In this document: piece after piece, positions 24,737 through 33,932 of the stretch
How positions within the stretch are numbered: the stretch's first letter is position 1
How the letters are laid out: the number at the start of each line of letters is the position of its first letter
Assembly: GCF_025809055.1 (NCBI RefSeq)
Contig: NZ_CP075529.1
Location: 3,335,501-3,399,500, forward strand
Direction: 5' to 3'
DNA length: 64,000 bases
DNA from: Devosia sp.
GTDB lineage: Bacteria > Pseudomonadota > Alphaproteobacteria > Rhizobiales > Devosiaceae
The notes under the pieces: generated by a model
Seen by the model: only the letters and a program-made list of their open reading frames with translations
Databases searched by the model: none
Told to the model about the DNA's origin: nothing
Translations under genes and position numbers: made by a program

Positions 24737-26227
24737 ATGTCCGAAAAGACCAAGCTCATCACCCCGCGCCTGCCGCGCGGCTTCGAAGACCGTACGCCCG
24801 GCGAAATCGCCGCCGTTGGCGCCATGATCGACAAGATCAGGAAAGTCTATGAGCGCTATGGTTTCGACCCGGTCGAAACCCCGCTGTTCGAATATACCGA
24901 GACGCTGGGAAAATTCCTGCCCGATACCGACCGGCCCAATGCCGGCGTGTTTTCGCTGCAGGATGATGACGAGCAATGGATGAGCCTGCGCTACGACCTG
25001 ACGGCGCCGCTCGCCCGCTACTTCGCCGAAAATTTCGAGACCCTGCCAAAACCCTACCGTTCCTATCGGCAGGGCTATGTCTTCCGCAACGAAAAGCCCG
25101 GTCCCGGCCGCTTCCGCCAGTTCATGCAGTTCGACGCCGACACCGTTGGCGCCCCCGGCCCAGAAGCCGATGCCGAAATGTGCATGATGATGGCCGACGT
25201 CATGGATGCGCTGGGCTTGCAGGGCAAATACGTCGTCCGCGTCAATGATCGCAAAATCCTAGATGGAGTTCTCTCCGCAGTTGATGTCACGGATGAAGAT
25301 CAGAAGCTGACTGTGCTGCGCGCGGTCGACAAACTCGACAAATTTGGAGTGGACGGGGTCAAGCAGCTACTCGGCGCTGGCCGTAAGGATGAGAGCGGGG
25401 ACTTTACGAAGGGTGCAGGGCTGAACGAGAGCCAAGTTTCTGGCGTCTTGAACATGTTCGACTTTAAGATTGATGTCACTCGATCTGCAGAAGGCACCGG
25501 CTACAATTTAAGCGGCGTCGGGCACCCAAACCTGTTGATGACCGACGCGATATATGATGCGGCTGCTTCGCTTGGACAGATGAAGGTCCTCTTCGACGCC
25601 GCCGGTTACGGCCCGGACCGCATCAAAATTGACCCCTCCGTCGTCCGTGGCCTCGAATATTACACCGGCCCGGTCTTCGAGATCGAACTCACCTTCAAGG
25701 TGCAGAACGAAAAGGGCCAGGACGTCGTGTTCGGTTCCGTTGGTGGCGGTGGCCGTTATGATGGTCTCGTCTCCCGCTTCCGCCGCGAACCGGTGCCGGC
25801 CACCGGCTTTTCCATCGGCGTCTCGCGGCTTGCCAATGCGCTGAAACTCACCGGCAATCTTGGCGCCACCGAACCGGCCGGCCCGGTCGTGGTCCTGGTC
25901 ATGGACAAGGCCGAAACTGCCCGCTACCAGGCCATGGTCTCCGAGTTGCGCCAGGCCGGCATCCGCGCCGAAATGTTTCTCGGCTCCACCAAGAATTTCG
26001 GCAAGCAGGTCGCCTATGCCGACAAGCGTAACTCGCCCATCGTCATCATCGAGGGCAGCCAGGAGCGCGAGCAGGGTATCCTGCAGGTGAAAGACCTGAT
26101 CGCCGGAAAACAGGCGGCCCAGGCCATCACCGACAACGCCGAATGGAAAGCCGCCCGCCCGGGCCAGTTCGAGATCAGGCGCGAAGACCTGGTTTCGGCG
26201 GTGCAGAAGCTGTTGAGCGAGCAATGA
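24737..26227 (+). CDS. hisS: histidyl-tRNA synthetase
   Basis: A 496-residue class II synthetase that charges tRNA-His. Motif 2 is visible in YRQGYVFRNEKPGPGRFRQF near 115, the HisA-type motif in GLEYYTGPVFEIE near 305, and the C-terminal anticodon-binding domain from about 385. It is longer than the 420-residue enterobacterial enzyme. The extra length falls in the insertion domain (about 170-280), whose DNA (25250-25570) is clearly less GC-rich than the rest. This fits the separate alphaproteobacterial HisRS lineage that co-occurs with tRNA-His lacking G-1. First gene of hisS-hisZ-hisG. Confidence 0.96.
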   Translation: MSEKTKLITPRLPRGFEDRTPGEIAAVGAMIDKIRKVYERYGFDPVETPLFEYTETLGKFLPDTDRPNAGVFSLQDDDEQWMSLRYDLTAPLARYFAENFETLPKPYRSYRQGYVFRNEKPGPGRFRQFMQFDADTVGAPGPEADAEMCMMMADVMDALGLQGKYVVRVNDRKILDGVLSAVDVTDEDQKLTVLRAVDKLDKFGVDGVKQLLGAGRKDESGDFTKGAGLNESQVSGVLNMFDFKIDVTRSAEGTGYNLSGVGHPNLLMTDAIYDAAASLGQMKVLFDAAGYGPDRIKIDPSVVRGLEYYTGPVFEIELTFKVQNEKGQDVVFGSVGGGGRYDGLVSRFRREPVPATGFSIGVSRLANALKLTGNLGATEPAGPVVVLVMDKAETARYQAMVSELRQAGIRAEMFLGSTKNFGKQVAYADKRNSPIVIIEGSQEREQGILQVKDLIAGKQAAQAITDNAEWKAARPGQFEIRREDLVSAVQKLLSEQ

Positions 26228-26250
26228 CAAGACGGGCTGTCCATGCACAC

Positions 26251-26353
26251 GATGTCATCCCGGCGGAGGCCGGGATCCAGGTCCGGAATACGTCCTGGAC
26301 ACTGGCCTCGCGGATAGTCACGTGCATGGATTCCGGCCTGCGCCGGAATGACA
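26251..26353. repeat. REP-like inverted pair between hisS and hisZ
   Basis: GATGTCATCCCGGCGGAGGC at 26251-26270 and an inverted partner around GCCTGCGCCGGAATGACA at 26336-26353. They flank a short spacer and form two GC hairpins within the his cluster, so hisZG may be only partly co-transcribed with hisS. Confidence 0.6.
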
Positions 26354-26372
26354 CTGGGGATAATAGCGCGCC

Positions 26373-27437
26373 ATGACCAACGCTGCCTATCGCCGTGCGC
26401 AGCTCGAGGCGCTTGTCGAGGCCCAGGGGGGATGCCGGGCGACGCCGCCACTCCTGCTCAAGGCCGATCCCTATTTCGATCTGGCCGGCGAGGAATTTGG
26501 CCGCCGCCTGCTGCTGACCACCGATGCCACCGGCGCCGAATACTGCCTGCGCCCGGATTTCACCCTACCCATCGTCGCCGATTACATCGCCCAGGGCGCG
26601 CGCGAGCCTGCGGCCTTTTCCTATCTTGGGCCGATCTTCCGTCAGCGGGAAACCGGCCCGGCAGAGTTCGACCAGGCCGGCATCGAGCTCCTCGCCCAGC
26701 CCGATGGCGACGTCGCGCTCGATCAGGTGCTGACCTTTGCTCGCGCCGCGCTGTCGCTCTACAGTGTCACCCCGCAGGTGCGCCTGGGTGGCGTGGGTCT
26801 CTTCGAGGCCCTGCTGGCCCAGGCCGACATGCCGGACGCCTGGCGGCCGCGTATTCGCCACCGCTTCGGTCATCCCGAGGCCATGGAGCGGTTGCTGACC
26901 CGCCTCGAACAGGCGCCCGATGTGCCCCGTAGCGAGCAGCCGTCGCACGCGGATCTCGTGGAAGATGTCACCGCCCGCATGGTGTCGGCCGGTCTCAGCC
27001 TGTCGGACGGTCGCTCGCCCGAGGAGATCGCAGACCGTTTTACCGAGCAGCAGGCGCTCGACGCGGCCCATGTGCCACCGGCAACGCTGAAGCTGTTGCG
27101 CGATTATCTCGCCATCAAGGGCGACGTGCTTTCTGCGCTCCGTCAGCTCGAGGCTTTGGCCGAAACCAATCGCCTCATGCTGGGCGCCCCCATCCGCGCC
27201 ATTCGCCGCCATCTCGACCAGTTGGGCGAGGCCAGGGTGAGTTTTGACGCCAGTTTTTCCCCGCGCCTCGACTATTATACCGGCATTGTTTTTGAGATGC
27301 GGGGGCAGGGCGGCGCCATTCTCGTCTCCGGCGGCCAGTACGACCGGTTGCTTGAACGCCTGGGCGCCACCGCGCCGATCGCCGCTTCCGGCTGTGCGCT
27401 CTGGGTCGACCGCCTCGAAGCGGAGGGTGTTCGATGA
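26373..27437 (+). CDS. hisZ: ATP phosphoribosyltransferase regulatory subunit
   Basis: A 354-residue HisRS-like protein without aminoacylation activity. It joins short-form HisG to make the active, histidine-inhibited first enzyme of histidine synthesis. The class II synthetase core is visible (YCLRPDFTLPIVADYIA near 53, FSYLGPIFRQRETGPAEFDQ near 77, DYYTGIVFEMRGQGG near 300, GGQYDRLLERLG near 320). The anticodon-binding domain is absent, as expected for HisZ. It overlaps hisG by four bases. Confidence 0.93.
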   Translation: MTNAAYRRAQLEALVEAQGGCRATPPLLLKADPYFDLAGEEFGRRLLLTTDATGAEYCLRPDFTLPIVADYIAQGAREPAAFSYLGPIFRQRETGPAEFDQAGIELLAQPDGDVALDQVLTFARAALSLYSVTPQVRLGGVGLFEALLAQADMPDAWRPRIRHRFGHPEAMERLLTRLEQAPDVPRSEQPSHADLVEDVTARMVSAGLSLSDGRSPEEIADRFTEQQALDAAHVPPATLKLLRDYLAIKGDVLSALRQLEALAETNRLMLGAPIRAIRRHLDQLGEARVSFDASFSPRLDYYTGIVFEMRGQGGAILVSGGQYDRLLERLGATAPIAASGCALWVDRLEAEGVR

Positions 27438-28126
27438 CCATTACGCTCGCAGTACCCTCAAAGGGGCGCCTCGAAGAACTCACGCGCGAGTGGTTTTCCC
27501 GGCGGGGCCTGACCATCACGCGTCCAGGCGGCGCGCGCTCCTATCTCGGAGCCATCGAGGGCGTGCCCGAAGTCACCGTGCGCTTTTATCCGGCGTCCGA
27601 AATTGCCCGCGAACTCATTCGCGGCAATATCGACCTGGGCGTCACCGGACGTGACCTGATCCACGAAACCAGCGAGTCCGGCCCCGCTGCGGTGGATTTT
27701 GCCCGCAATCTCGATTTCGGCCATGCGGATGTTGTCGTCGCCGTGCCCGAAGCCTGGATCGATGTCACGCATATGCACGATCTGGCCGATGTGGCCTCCG
27801 ATTTCCGCTCCCGCCATGGCCGGTGGATGCGCATCGCCACCAAATACATCACCATCACCCGCCAGCATTTCGCGGGCGCCGGCATTGCCGAGTACCGCAT
27901 CGTCGAGAGCCTGGGTGCCACCGAGGCGGCGCCTGCGGCCGGCGTGGCCGATATCGTGGTCGATATCACCTCCACCGGCTCGACGCTCGCCGCCAATGGT
28001 TTGCGCGTGCTCGAAGACGGGGTGATGCTGAAGAGCGAAGCCAATCTGATCGTCTCACGGACTGCCGATTGGCAGGGTCAGCGGGCGGCCGAGCGCGACG
28101 CCTTCCTCGCTCGCCTGGGAGATTGA
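27434..28126 (+). CDS. hisG: ATP phosphoribosyltransferase, short form
   Basis: A 230-residue catalytic subunit that joins ATP and PRPP in the first step of histidine synthesis. It begins MTITLAVPSKGRLEELTREW and has the GNIDLGVTGRDLI motif near 63. The PRPP loop is in VADIVVDITSTGSTLAANGL near 175. It lacks the C-terminal regulatory domain of long HisG and therefore needs HisZ, encoded just upstream with an ATGA overlap. Confidence 0.95.
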   Translation: MTITLAVPSKGRLEELTREWFSRRGLTITRPGGARSYLGAIEGVPEVTVRFYPASEIARELIRGNIDLGVTGRDLIHETSESGPAAVDFARNLDFGHADVVVAVPEAWIDVTHMHDLADVASDFRSRHGRWMRIATKYITITRQHFAGAGIAEYRIVESLGATEAAPAAGVADIVVDITSTGSTLAANGLRVLEDGVMLKSEANLIVSRTADWQGQRAAERDAFLARLGD

Positions 28127-28127
28127 G

Positions 28128-28301
28128 ATGGATCTGGTCCTTGTCCTGCTGCTCGTGCTGATCGGTGTCGGCGCCATCGTCTATGCCGGGTTGCGCCAGC
28201 CGGCGCGGCCCGCCGAACCAGTAGTCGATGGCGGTAGCGCCTCAGGCGAAGATCATGGTGCAGGGGCCGAGGCGCCCAAGGGCGACGGCGATCCGGCGTG
28301 A
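28128..28301 (+). CDS. 57-residue single-pass membrane peptide
   Basis: An ATG one base after the hisG stop opens a 57-residue frame. It has a hydrophobic N-terminal helix (MDLVLVLLLVLIGVGAIVYA) and a polar Gly/Ala/Asp/Glu tail ending GDGDPA. The tight spacing to hisG and the clean amphipathic design argue for a real gene, probably translated by coupling. It is a predicted single-pass membrane protein with the tail in the cytoplasm (RQPAR after the helix). No family recognised. Confidence 0.5.
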   Translation: MDLVLVLLLVLIGVGAIVYAGLRQPARPAEPVVDGGSASGEDHGAGAEAPKGDGDPA

Positions 28302-28367
28302 GCCGGGTCGGCTTGCCAGCCCGGGCGATTCACGCCACAAGCTGTTGCTGCTGGCGCGGGGGATTGC

Positions 28368-29567
28368 GTGGCGGACGAGCTTGAACTCACCATTCTGATG
28401 CCGTGCTTGAATGAGGCAGAGACCCTGGCCGTCTGCATCGGCAAGGCGCGCGCGTTTATCGAGCGAACCGGCATCGCCGGGGAAATCCTCATTGCCGACA
28501 ACGGCTCCACCGATGGCTCGCCGGCTATTGCCCGCGCCGAGGGTGCCAGGGTCGTCCAAGCCTCCCAGCGCGGTTATGGGGCGGCGCTGGCTACGGGCAT
28601 CAGTGCCGCGCGGGGCCGGTTCGTCATTATGGGCGATGCCGATGACAGTTATGATTTTTCCCGGCTCGATGCCTTTGTCGATGCGTTGCGCGCCGGGGCC
28701 GATCTGGTGATGGGCAATCGCTTCAAGGGCGGCATCGCGCCGGGAGCCATGCCCTGGCACCACCGACTGATCGGCAACCCGATCCTGAGCGCGGTCGGCC
28801 GCCTGTTCTTTCGCACGCCAATCCGCGATTTCCATTGCGGCCTGCGCGGGTTCCGGCGCCAGGCGATCATCGAGCTCAATCTGCGCACCACGGGCATGGA
28901 GTTTGCCTCCGAAATGGTGGTCAAGGCCACTTTGGCGCGGTGCGATGTGCGCGAAGTGCCCACCACGCTCAGCCCCGACGGACGCAGCCGGCGGCCCCAC
29001 CTGCGGTCCTTCCGCGATGGCTGGCGGCATCTGCGGTTCCTCCTGGTGTTCTCGCCGCGCTGGCTGTTCCTTTATCCCGGAATTGGCCTGCTGATCTTCG
29101 GCCTTGTCGTCGGTGCCGCACTCGTGGGTGGTCCCCTGCGCATCGGCAGCGTGGTGTTTTCCACGCACACATTCCTCGTCGCAGCCCTCTGCGTCATCAT
29201 GGGCACCCAGTCCATCGCCTTCGCCCTGATCGGCCGCCGCTTTGCCTCGCGCTATGGCTTCATTCCACGCTCAAGCACCTATGACCGGCTGCTGGAAAGC
29301 CTGACGCTGGAGCGTATCCTGCTGGTGGCCCTGCTGCTGATGCTGGGTGGCCTGGGCGCGCTGGGCTGGGGGTTGTGGGAATGGGCGCGGCGCGACTTTG
29401 GCCCTCTCACGTCAGCGGCCACGCTGCGCGCCATCATTCTGGCCATGACCGCGCTGGTCACCGGCTTTCAACTGATGATGAGCGGCTTCATGTCGTCCAT
29501 CATCAACATCCCCATTTATGAGCGCCGGATCAGCGATGCGACCGGCGAACAGCGCCCTTCATCCTGA
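28368..29567 (+). CDS. GT2 family glycosyltransferase with C-terminal membrane helices
   Basis: A 399-residue GT-A glycosyltransferase of the polyprenyl-phosphate type (DPM1/GtrB-like). It probably transfers a hexose from a nucleotide sugar to a lipid carrier at the inner membrane. The N-terminal domain has ELTILMPCLNEAETLAVCI, ADNGSTDGSPAIA near 43, GYGAALATGI near 67 and the metal site MGDADDSYDF near 87. About four membrane helices follow from residue 225. The start is GTG at 28368 with GGGGGA upstream. The downstream TSUP gene starts 13 bp after the stop. Confidence 0.9.
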   Translation: MADELELTILMPCLNEAETLAVCIGKARAFIERTGIAGEILIADNGSTDGSPAIARAEGARVVQASQRGYGAALATGISAARGRFVIMGDADDSYDFSRLDAFVDALRAGADLVMGNRFKGGIAPGAMPWHHRLIGNPILSAVGRLFFRTPIRDFHCGLRGFRRQAIIELNLRTTGMEFASEMVVKATLARCDVREVPTTLSPDGRSRRPHLRSFRDGWRHLRFLLVFSPRWLFLYPGIGLLIFGLVVGAALVGGPLRIGSVVFSTHTFLVAALCVIMGTQSIAFALIGRRFASRYGFIPRSSTYDRLLESLTLERILLVALLLMLGGLGALGWGLWEWARRDFGPLTSAATLRAIILAMTALVTGFQLMMSGFMSSIINIPIYERRISDATGEQRPSS

Positions 29568-29580
29568 GCAGGCAATTTCC

Positions 29581-30327
29581 ATGGACCCCCTCGTTCTACT
29601 CGCCCTCATGGGTGTCGGCATGCTGGCCGGTTTTGTCGATGCCATTGCCGGCGGCGGTGGCATGATCACGGTTCCGGCGCTGCTTTCGGCCGGCCTGCCT
29701 CCGGTTTCGGCCCTGGCCACCAACAAGATGCAGTCGGTGGTCGGTACCACCATGGCGGTCATCACCTATTGGCGGCGCGGCTTCGTGGTGCTGAAGGATC
29801 TGGTGCCGGCCGTTGTCCTGACCTTTGCCGGCTCGGCGCTGGGCGCCTTCGTGGTCAGCCGTATCGATGTGACCCTGCTCAATATCGCCGTGCCGATCGC
29901 CCTGATCGCCATCGCCCTCTATTTCCTTTTCGCCCCGAAACTGTCCGATGCCGATCGGGCCTCGCGCCTGCCGTTTCACCTCTTCGTGCCGGTACTGGGC
30001 TTTGCCATCGGGTTTTACGACGGCATCTTCGGGCCGGGGACCGGCGCCTTCTTTACCATCGGTTTCGTGGCGCTGTTCGGTTTCGGCCTGACCCGCGCCA
30101 CGGGCAATACCAAGGCCCTCAACCTCATTTCCAATTCCGCCGCCCTGGTGATCTTCATTCCCGGCGGCCACGTGGTCTGGCCCGTCGCCCTGGTCATGGC
30201 CCTCGGGCAGATCATCGGCGGCTATGTCGGCGCCCGCACCGGCATCCGCTACGGCGTCCGCATCATCCGCCCCCTGGTGGTGGTGGTCTCCATCGCCATG
30301 GCGGTAAAGTTGCTGTTCTTCCCGTAG
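29581..30327 (+). CDS. TSUP (TauE/SafE) family permease
   Basis: A 248-residue inner-membrane protein with seven or eight helices, of the sulfite/organosulfonate exporter family. Family features are the Gly-rich AGFVDAIAGGGGMITVPALL near residue 15, LATNKMQSVVGTT near 45 and GFYDGIFGPGTGAFF near 140. The ATG at 29581 matches the family start; the open frame also extends back into the preceding glycosyltransferase gene. The substrate is unknown, though the family usually exports small anions such as sulfite, sulfoacetate or thiosulfate. Confidence 0.92.
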   Translation: MDPLVLLALMGVGMLAGFVDAIAGGGGMITVPALLSAGLPPVSALATNKMQSVVGTTMAVITYWRRGFVVLKDLVPAVVLTFAGSALGAFVVSRIDVTLLNIAVPIALIAIALYFLFAPKLSDADRASRLPFHLFVPVLGFAIGFYDGIFGPGTGAFFTIGFVALFGFGLTRATGNTKALNLISNSAALVIFIPGGHVVWPVALVMALGQIIGGYVGARTGIRYGVRIIRPLVVVVSIAMAVKLLFFP

Positions 30328-30357
30328 GAGGCGAGGGCGCGAACGCCCTCACCGGGG

Positions 30358-31083
30358 TCACGCGGCTTCGTTGAAGATCGAGGCCAGCTGATCGAGGAGG
30401 CTGGTGCTCTGGCTGGCGCCATAGGCGGCTTGGGCCATGGTGAGCAGCGAGACGCTGGACGTGCTCTCGTCCTCGTCGTCTTCGCTTTCGCCCGTGGCGC
30501 TGGCTTCAGCGCCACCTCCAGGCGGTGGGCCGCCCGGGGGAGGGCCACCAGGAGGCGGGCCACCGGCGCCGCGCGCCGAGTCCATTTCGCCCTTCAGCGT
30601 TTCAAGAAAAGACACGCCCTCCGCTTCGCTGATGGTGCCGTCGCCGTCACCATCGATCAGGTCGAAGAGCTTTTGCAGCGTTTCGCTGCTTTGCTCGGTA
30701 GCTTCTGCACCGAACTCTTCCAGCGACACCGAACCGTCCTGGTCGGCATCGGTCTGGGCAAAGATATCTGCGGCGCTGGGTGCCTGCATCTGCTGCGCCA
30801 TGAAGGCCATGGAGCCGACCCGCTCCGCCATCTGGCTGTCAAAGGCGTCCTTCTCGGCGCTGGAAACGCTGCCATCGGCATCGCTGTCCATGGCCGAGAA
30901 CAGGGCTTCTGCCCGCTTCTGTGCCTGGCTGTCCGAGGTGCCCTTGGGCGCGCCGGCTTTCAACTCGTCCAGCGAGAGCGCGCCATTCTTGTCGCTGTCG
31001 AGGCTGTCGAGTGTTGGTGGCTGGAAGTTGGGCCGCGTGTATTGAGTCGCCGAATAACCCCCTACGCCGCCGATCATTGACAT
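30358..31083 (-). CDS. four-EF-hand calcium-binding protein
   Basis: A 241-residue acidic protein with four EF-hand loops: DSDKNGALSLDE (29-40), DSDADGSVSSAE (66-77), DADQDGSVSLEE (112-123) and DGDGDGTISEAE (144-155). All four keep the D-x-D/N-x-D/N-G pattern with a Glu at position 12. A Pro/Gly linker made of three GGPPP units (about 173-190) and an acidic Ser/Glu/Asp patch separate the loops from a hydrophobic C-terminal helix (SLLDQLASIFNEA). There is no signal peptide, so it is either cytoplasmic or exported by a non-Sec route. Probably a calcium sensor or buffer; no partner is evident nearby. Confidence 0.85.
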   Translation of the reverse strand: MSMIGGVGGYSATQYTRPNFQPPTLDSLDSDKNGALSLDELKAGAPKGTSDSQAQKRAEALFSAMDSDADGSVSSAEKDAFDSQMAERVGSMAFMAQQMQAPSAADIFAQTDADQDGSVSLEEFGAEATEQSSETLQKLFDLIDGDGDGTISEAEGVSFLETLKGEMDSARGAGGPPPGGPPPGGPPPGGGAEASATGESEDDEDESTSSVSLLTMAQAAYGASQSTSLLDQLASIFNEAA

Positions 31084-31251
31084 GGTCGTGGTTCCTTCTC
31101 ACGTCTCCGGATGATCCCGGATTTGTGATCAGAGGCGTTGGCAGGGTTAACCGGGCCTTAACATATGCCTGCCGCCCTGGGTCGGCCGCGAGATTTAACG
31201 GCGCAGAAAGGTTGCCGTAATGCTTTGGAAAGGTAGCCAGTCCTGCCCGGT

Positions 31252-31488
31252 TCAGGCATCCAGCCCGGCAGCGGCGCGCAGCGCGGCATTGATGCGGTCC
31301 TGCCAGCCAGGGCCGTCATCCTGAAAATACTCGAGCACCGCACGGTCGAGGCGCAGGGACACCAGTTCCTTGCCCTCGGGTGGCCCATTGGCCGTCCTGG
31401 CCGCAGGCTTGGTCTCGGGCTTGCTGGTCGCGGCCTTGAAGACGGCCTCGGCCTGATCGATTGCGCTGCCGCGCCGGGGTGTTCGCAT
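31252..31488 (-). CDS. orphan BrnA-type antitoxin
   Basis: A 78-residue protein. The C-terminal half (KELVSLRLDRAVLEYFQDDG then PGWQDRINAALRAA) matches the ribbon-helix-helix antitoxin pattern of the BrnA family, which pairs with BrnT RNase toxins and represses their shared promoter. The N-terminus is basic and low in complexity. No BrnT-like frame lies on either side, so the gene is an orphan. It may be a solitary regulator or a remnant. Confidence 0.7.
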   Translation of the reverse strand: MRTPRRGSAIDQAEAVFKAATSKPETKPAARTANGPPEGKELVSLRLDRAVLEYFQDDGPGWQDRINAALRAAAGLDA

Positions 31489-31531
31489 TTCTGTCCTCGC
31501 AGGTATTGGTGCATCCTAACCGCCGCCAACG

Positions 31532-31562
31532 AAAAAAGCCCCGGTGTTTCCACCGGGGCTTT
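31532..31562 (-). terminator. intrinsic terminator downstream of groEL
   Basis: On the minus strand, GCCCCGGTG-GAAA-CACCGGGGC is followed by six Ts: a 9-bp stem with a tetraloop and T-tract. It lies about 175 bp beyond the groEL stop and just upstream of the BrnA-type gene, so it would end the groES-groEL transcript. Confidence 0.85.
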
Positions 31563-31718
31563 CCACAAGGATCGTGACTGGGAAGAAACGATCCTTGAAG
31601 CTCGTGCGCTGGGCGAGATGGACATGCGGCAAGGCCGCCCGACCGTCGGTCGCCCCCGCGGAGGGCCAGCGACCGGCATTTTTGCCGATCGCGATACGGC
31701 CCGTGAGCGAAGGAAGTG

Positions 31719-31736
31719 CTAGTTCGCTTTCGCGAA

Positions 31737-31740
<4 letters not shown>
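31719..31740 (-). other. hairpin overlapping the groEL stop codon
   Basis: CTAGTTCGC-TTTC-GCGAACTAG is a perfect 9-bp stem with a 4-base loop. It contains the groEL TAG (31737-31739) in one arm. There is no T-tract, so it may protect the 3' end of the mRNA or help termination. Confidence 0.5.
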
Positions 31741-33377
<1,637 letters not shown>

Positions 33378-33439
33378 TTATGGCTCCTTGAAAAATGTCG
33401 GTTGATGGGGAACGACAAAAAAGGCGGTGAGAGAGCCGA

Positions 33440-33730
33440 TTAGGCCTCGATCACGCCCATGATGTCGCTTTCCTTCATGATGATCAGGTCTTCGCCGTTG
33501 AGCTTGACCTCGGTGCCGCTCCACTTGCCGAAGAGCACGCGATCGCCGGCCTTGACGTCCAGCGCATTGATCTTGCCGTTTTCGTCGCGGGCGCCGGGGC
33601 CCACGGAAACGATCACACCCTCGGAGGGCTTTTCCTTGGCGGTATCGGGGATGATGATCCCGCCCTTGGTCTTTTCTTCACTGTCGACGCGACGGACGAC
33701 CACTCGGTCATGCAGGGGACGGAAGCCCAT
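33440..33730 (-). CDS. groS: co-chaperonin GroES
   Basis: A 96-residue co-chaperonin that caps the GroEL ring. It begins MGFRPLHDRVVVRRVDSEEK. The mobile loop KTKGGIIIPDTAKEKPSEG is near 20-38 and the domain ends with EDLIIMKESDIMGVIE. First gene of the operon, 46 bp downstream of a perfect CIRCE element. Confidence 0.99.
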   Translation of the reverse strand: MGFRPLHDRVVVRRVDSEEKTKGGIIIPDTAKEKPSEGVIVSVGPGARDENGKINALDVKAGDRVLFGKWSGTEVKLNGEDLIIMKESDIMGVIEA

Positions 33731-33776
33731 GACTTGCTCCTCTTGGCATCATTGCTAATGCAAATTTCAGGACCTG

Positions 33777-33803
33777 TTAGCACTCGCCATTCGTGAGTGC
33801 TAA
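33777..33803 (-). promoter_or_regulatory. CIRCE operator (HrcA site)
   Basis: TTAGCACTC, nine bases, GAGTGCTAA: a perfect match to the CIRCE inverted repeat. It lies upstream of groES and indicates HrcA repression relieved by heat shock. hrcA itself is not in the window. Confidence 0.97.
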
Positions 33804-33932
33804 CAAGCTGCCGGGATATAGGGATGGCCCGGGCGGGGAGTCAAGGCGCGCCTCCCGAAAATTCTTTCGTCCCCGGTCGAGGCTTGCTATTGGGCGCTGC
33901 ACGCCCAATTCCAATCCGGACCTTTCAGCGCC

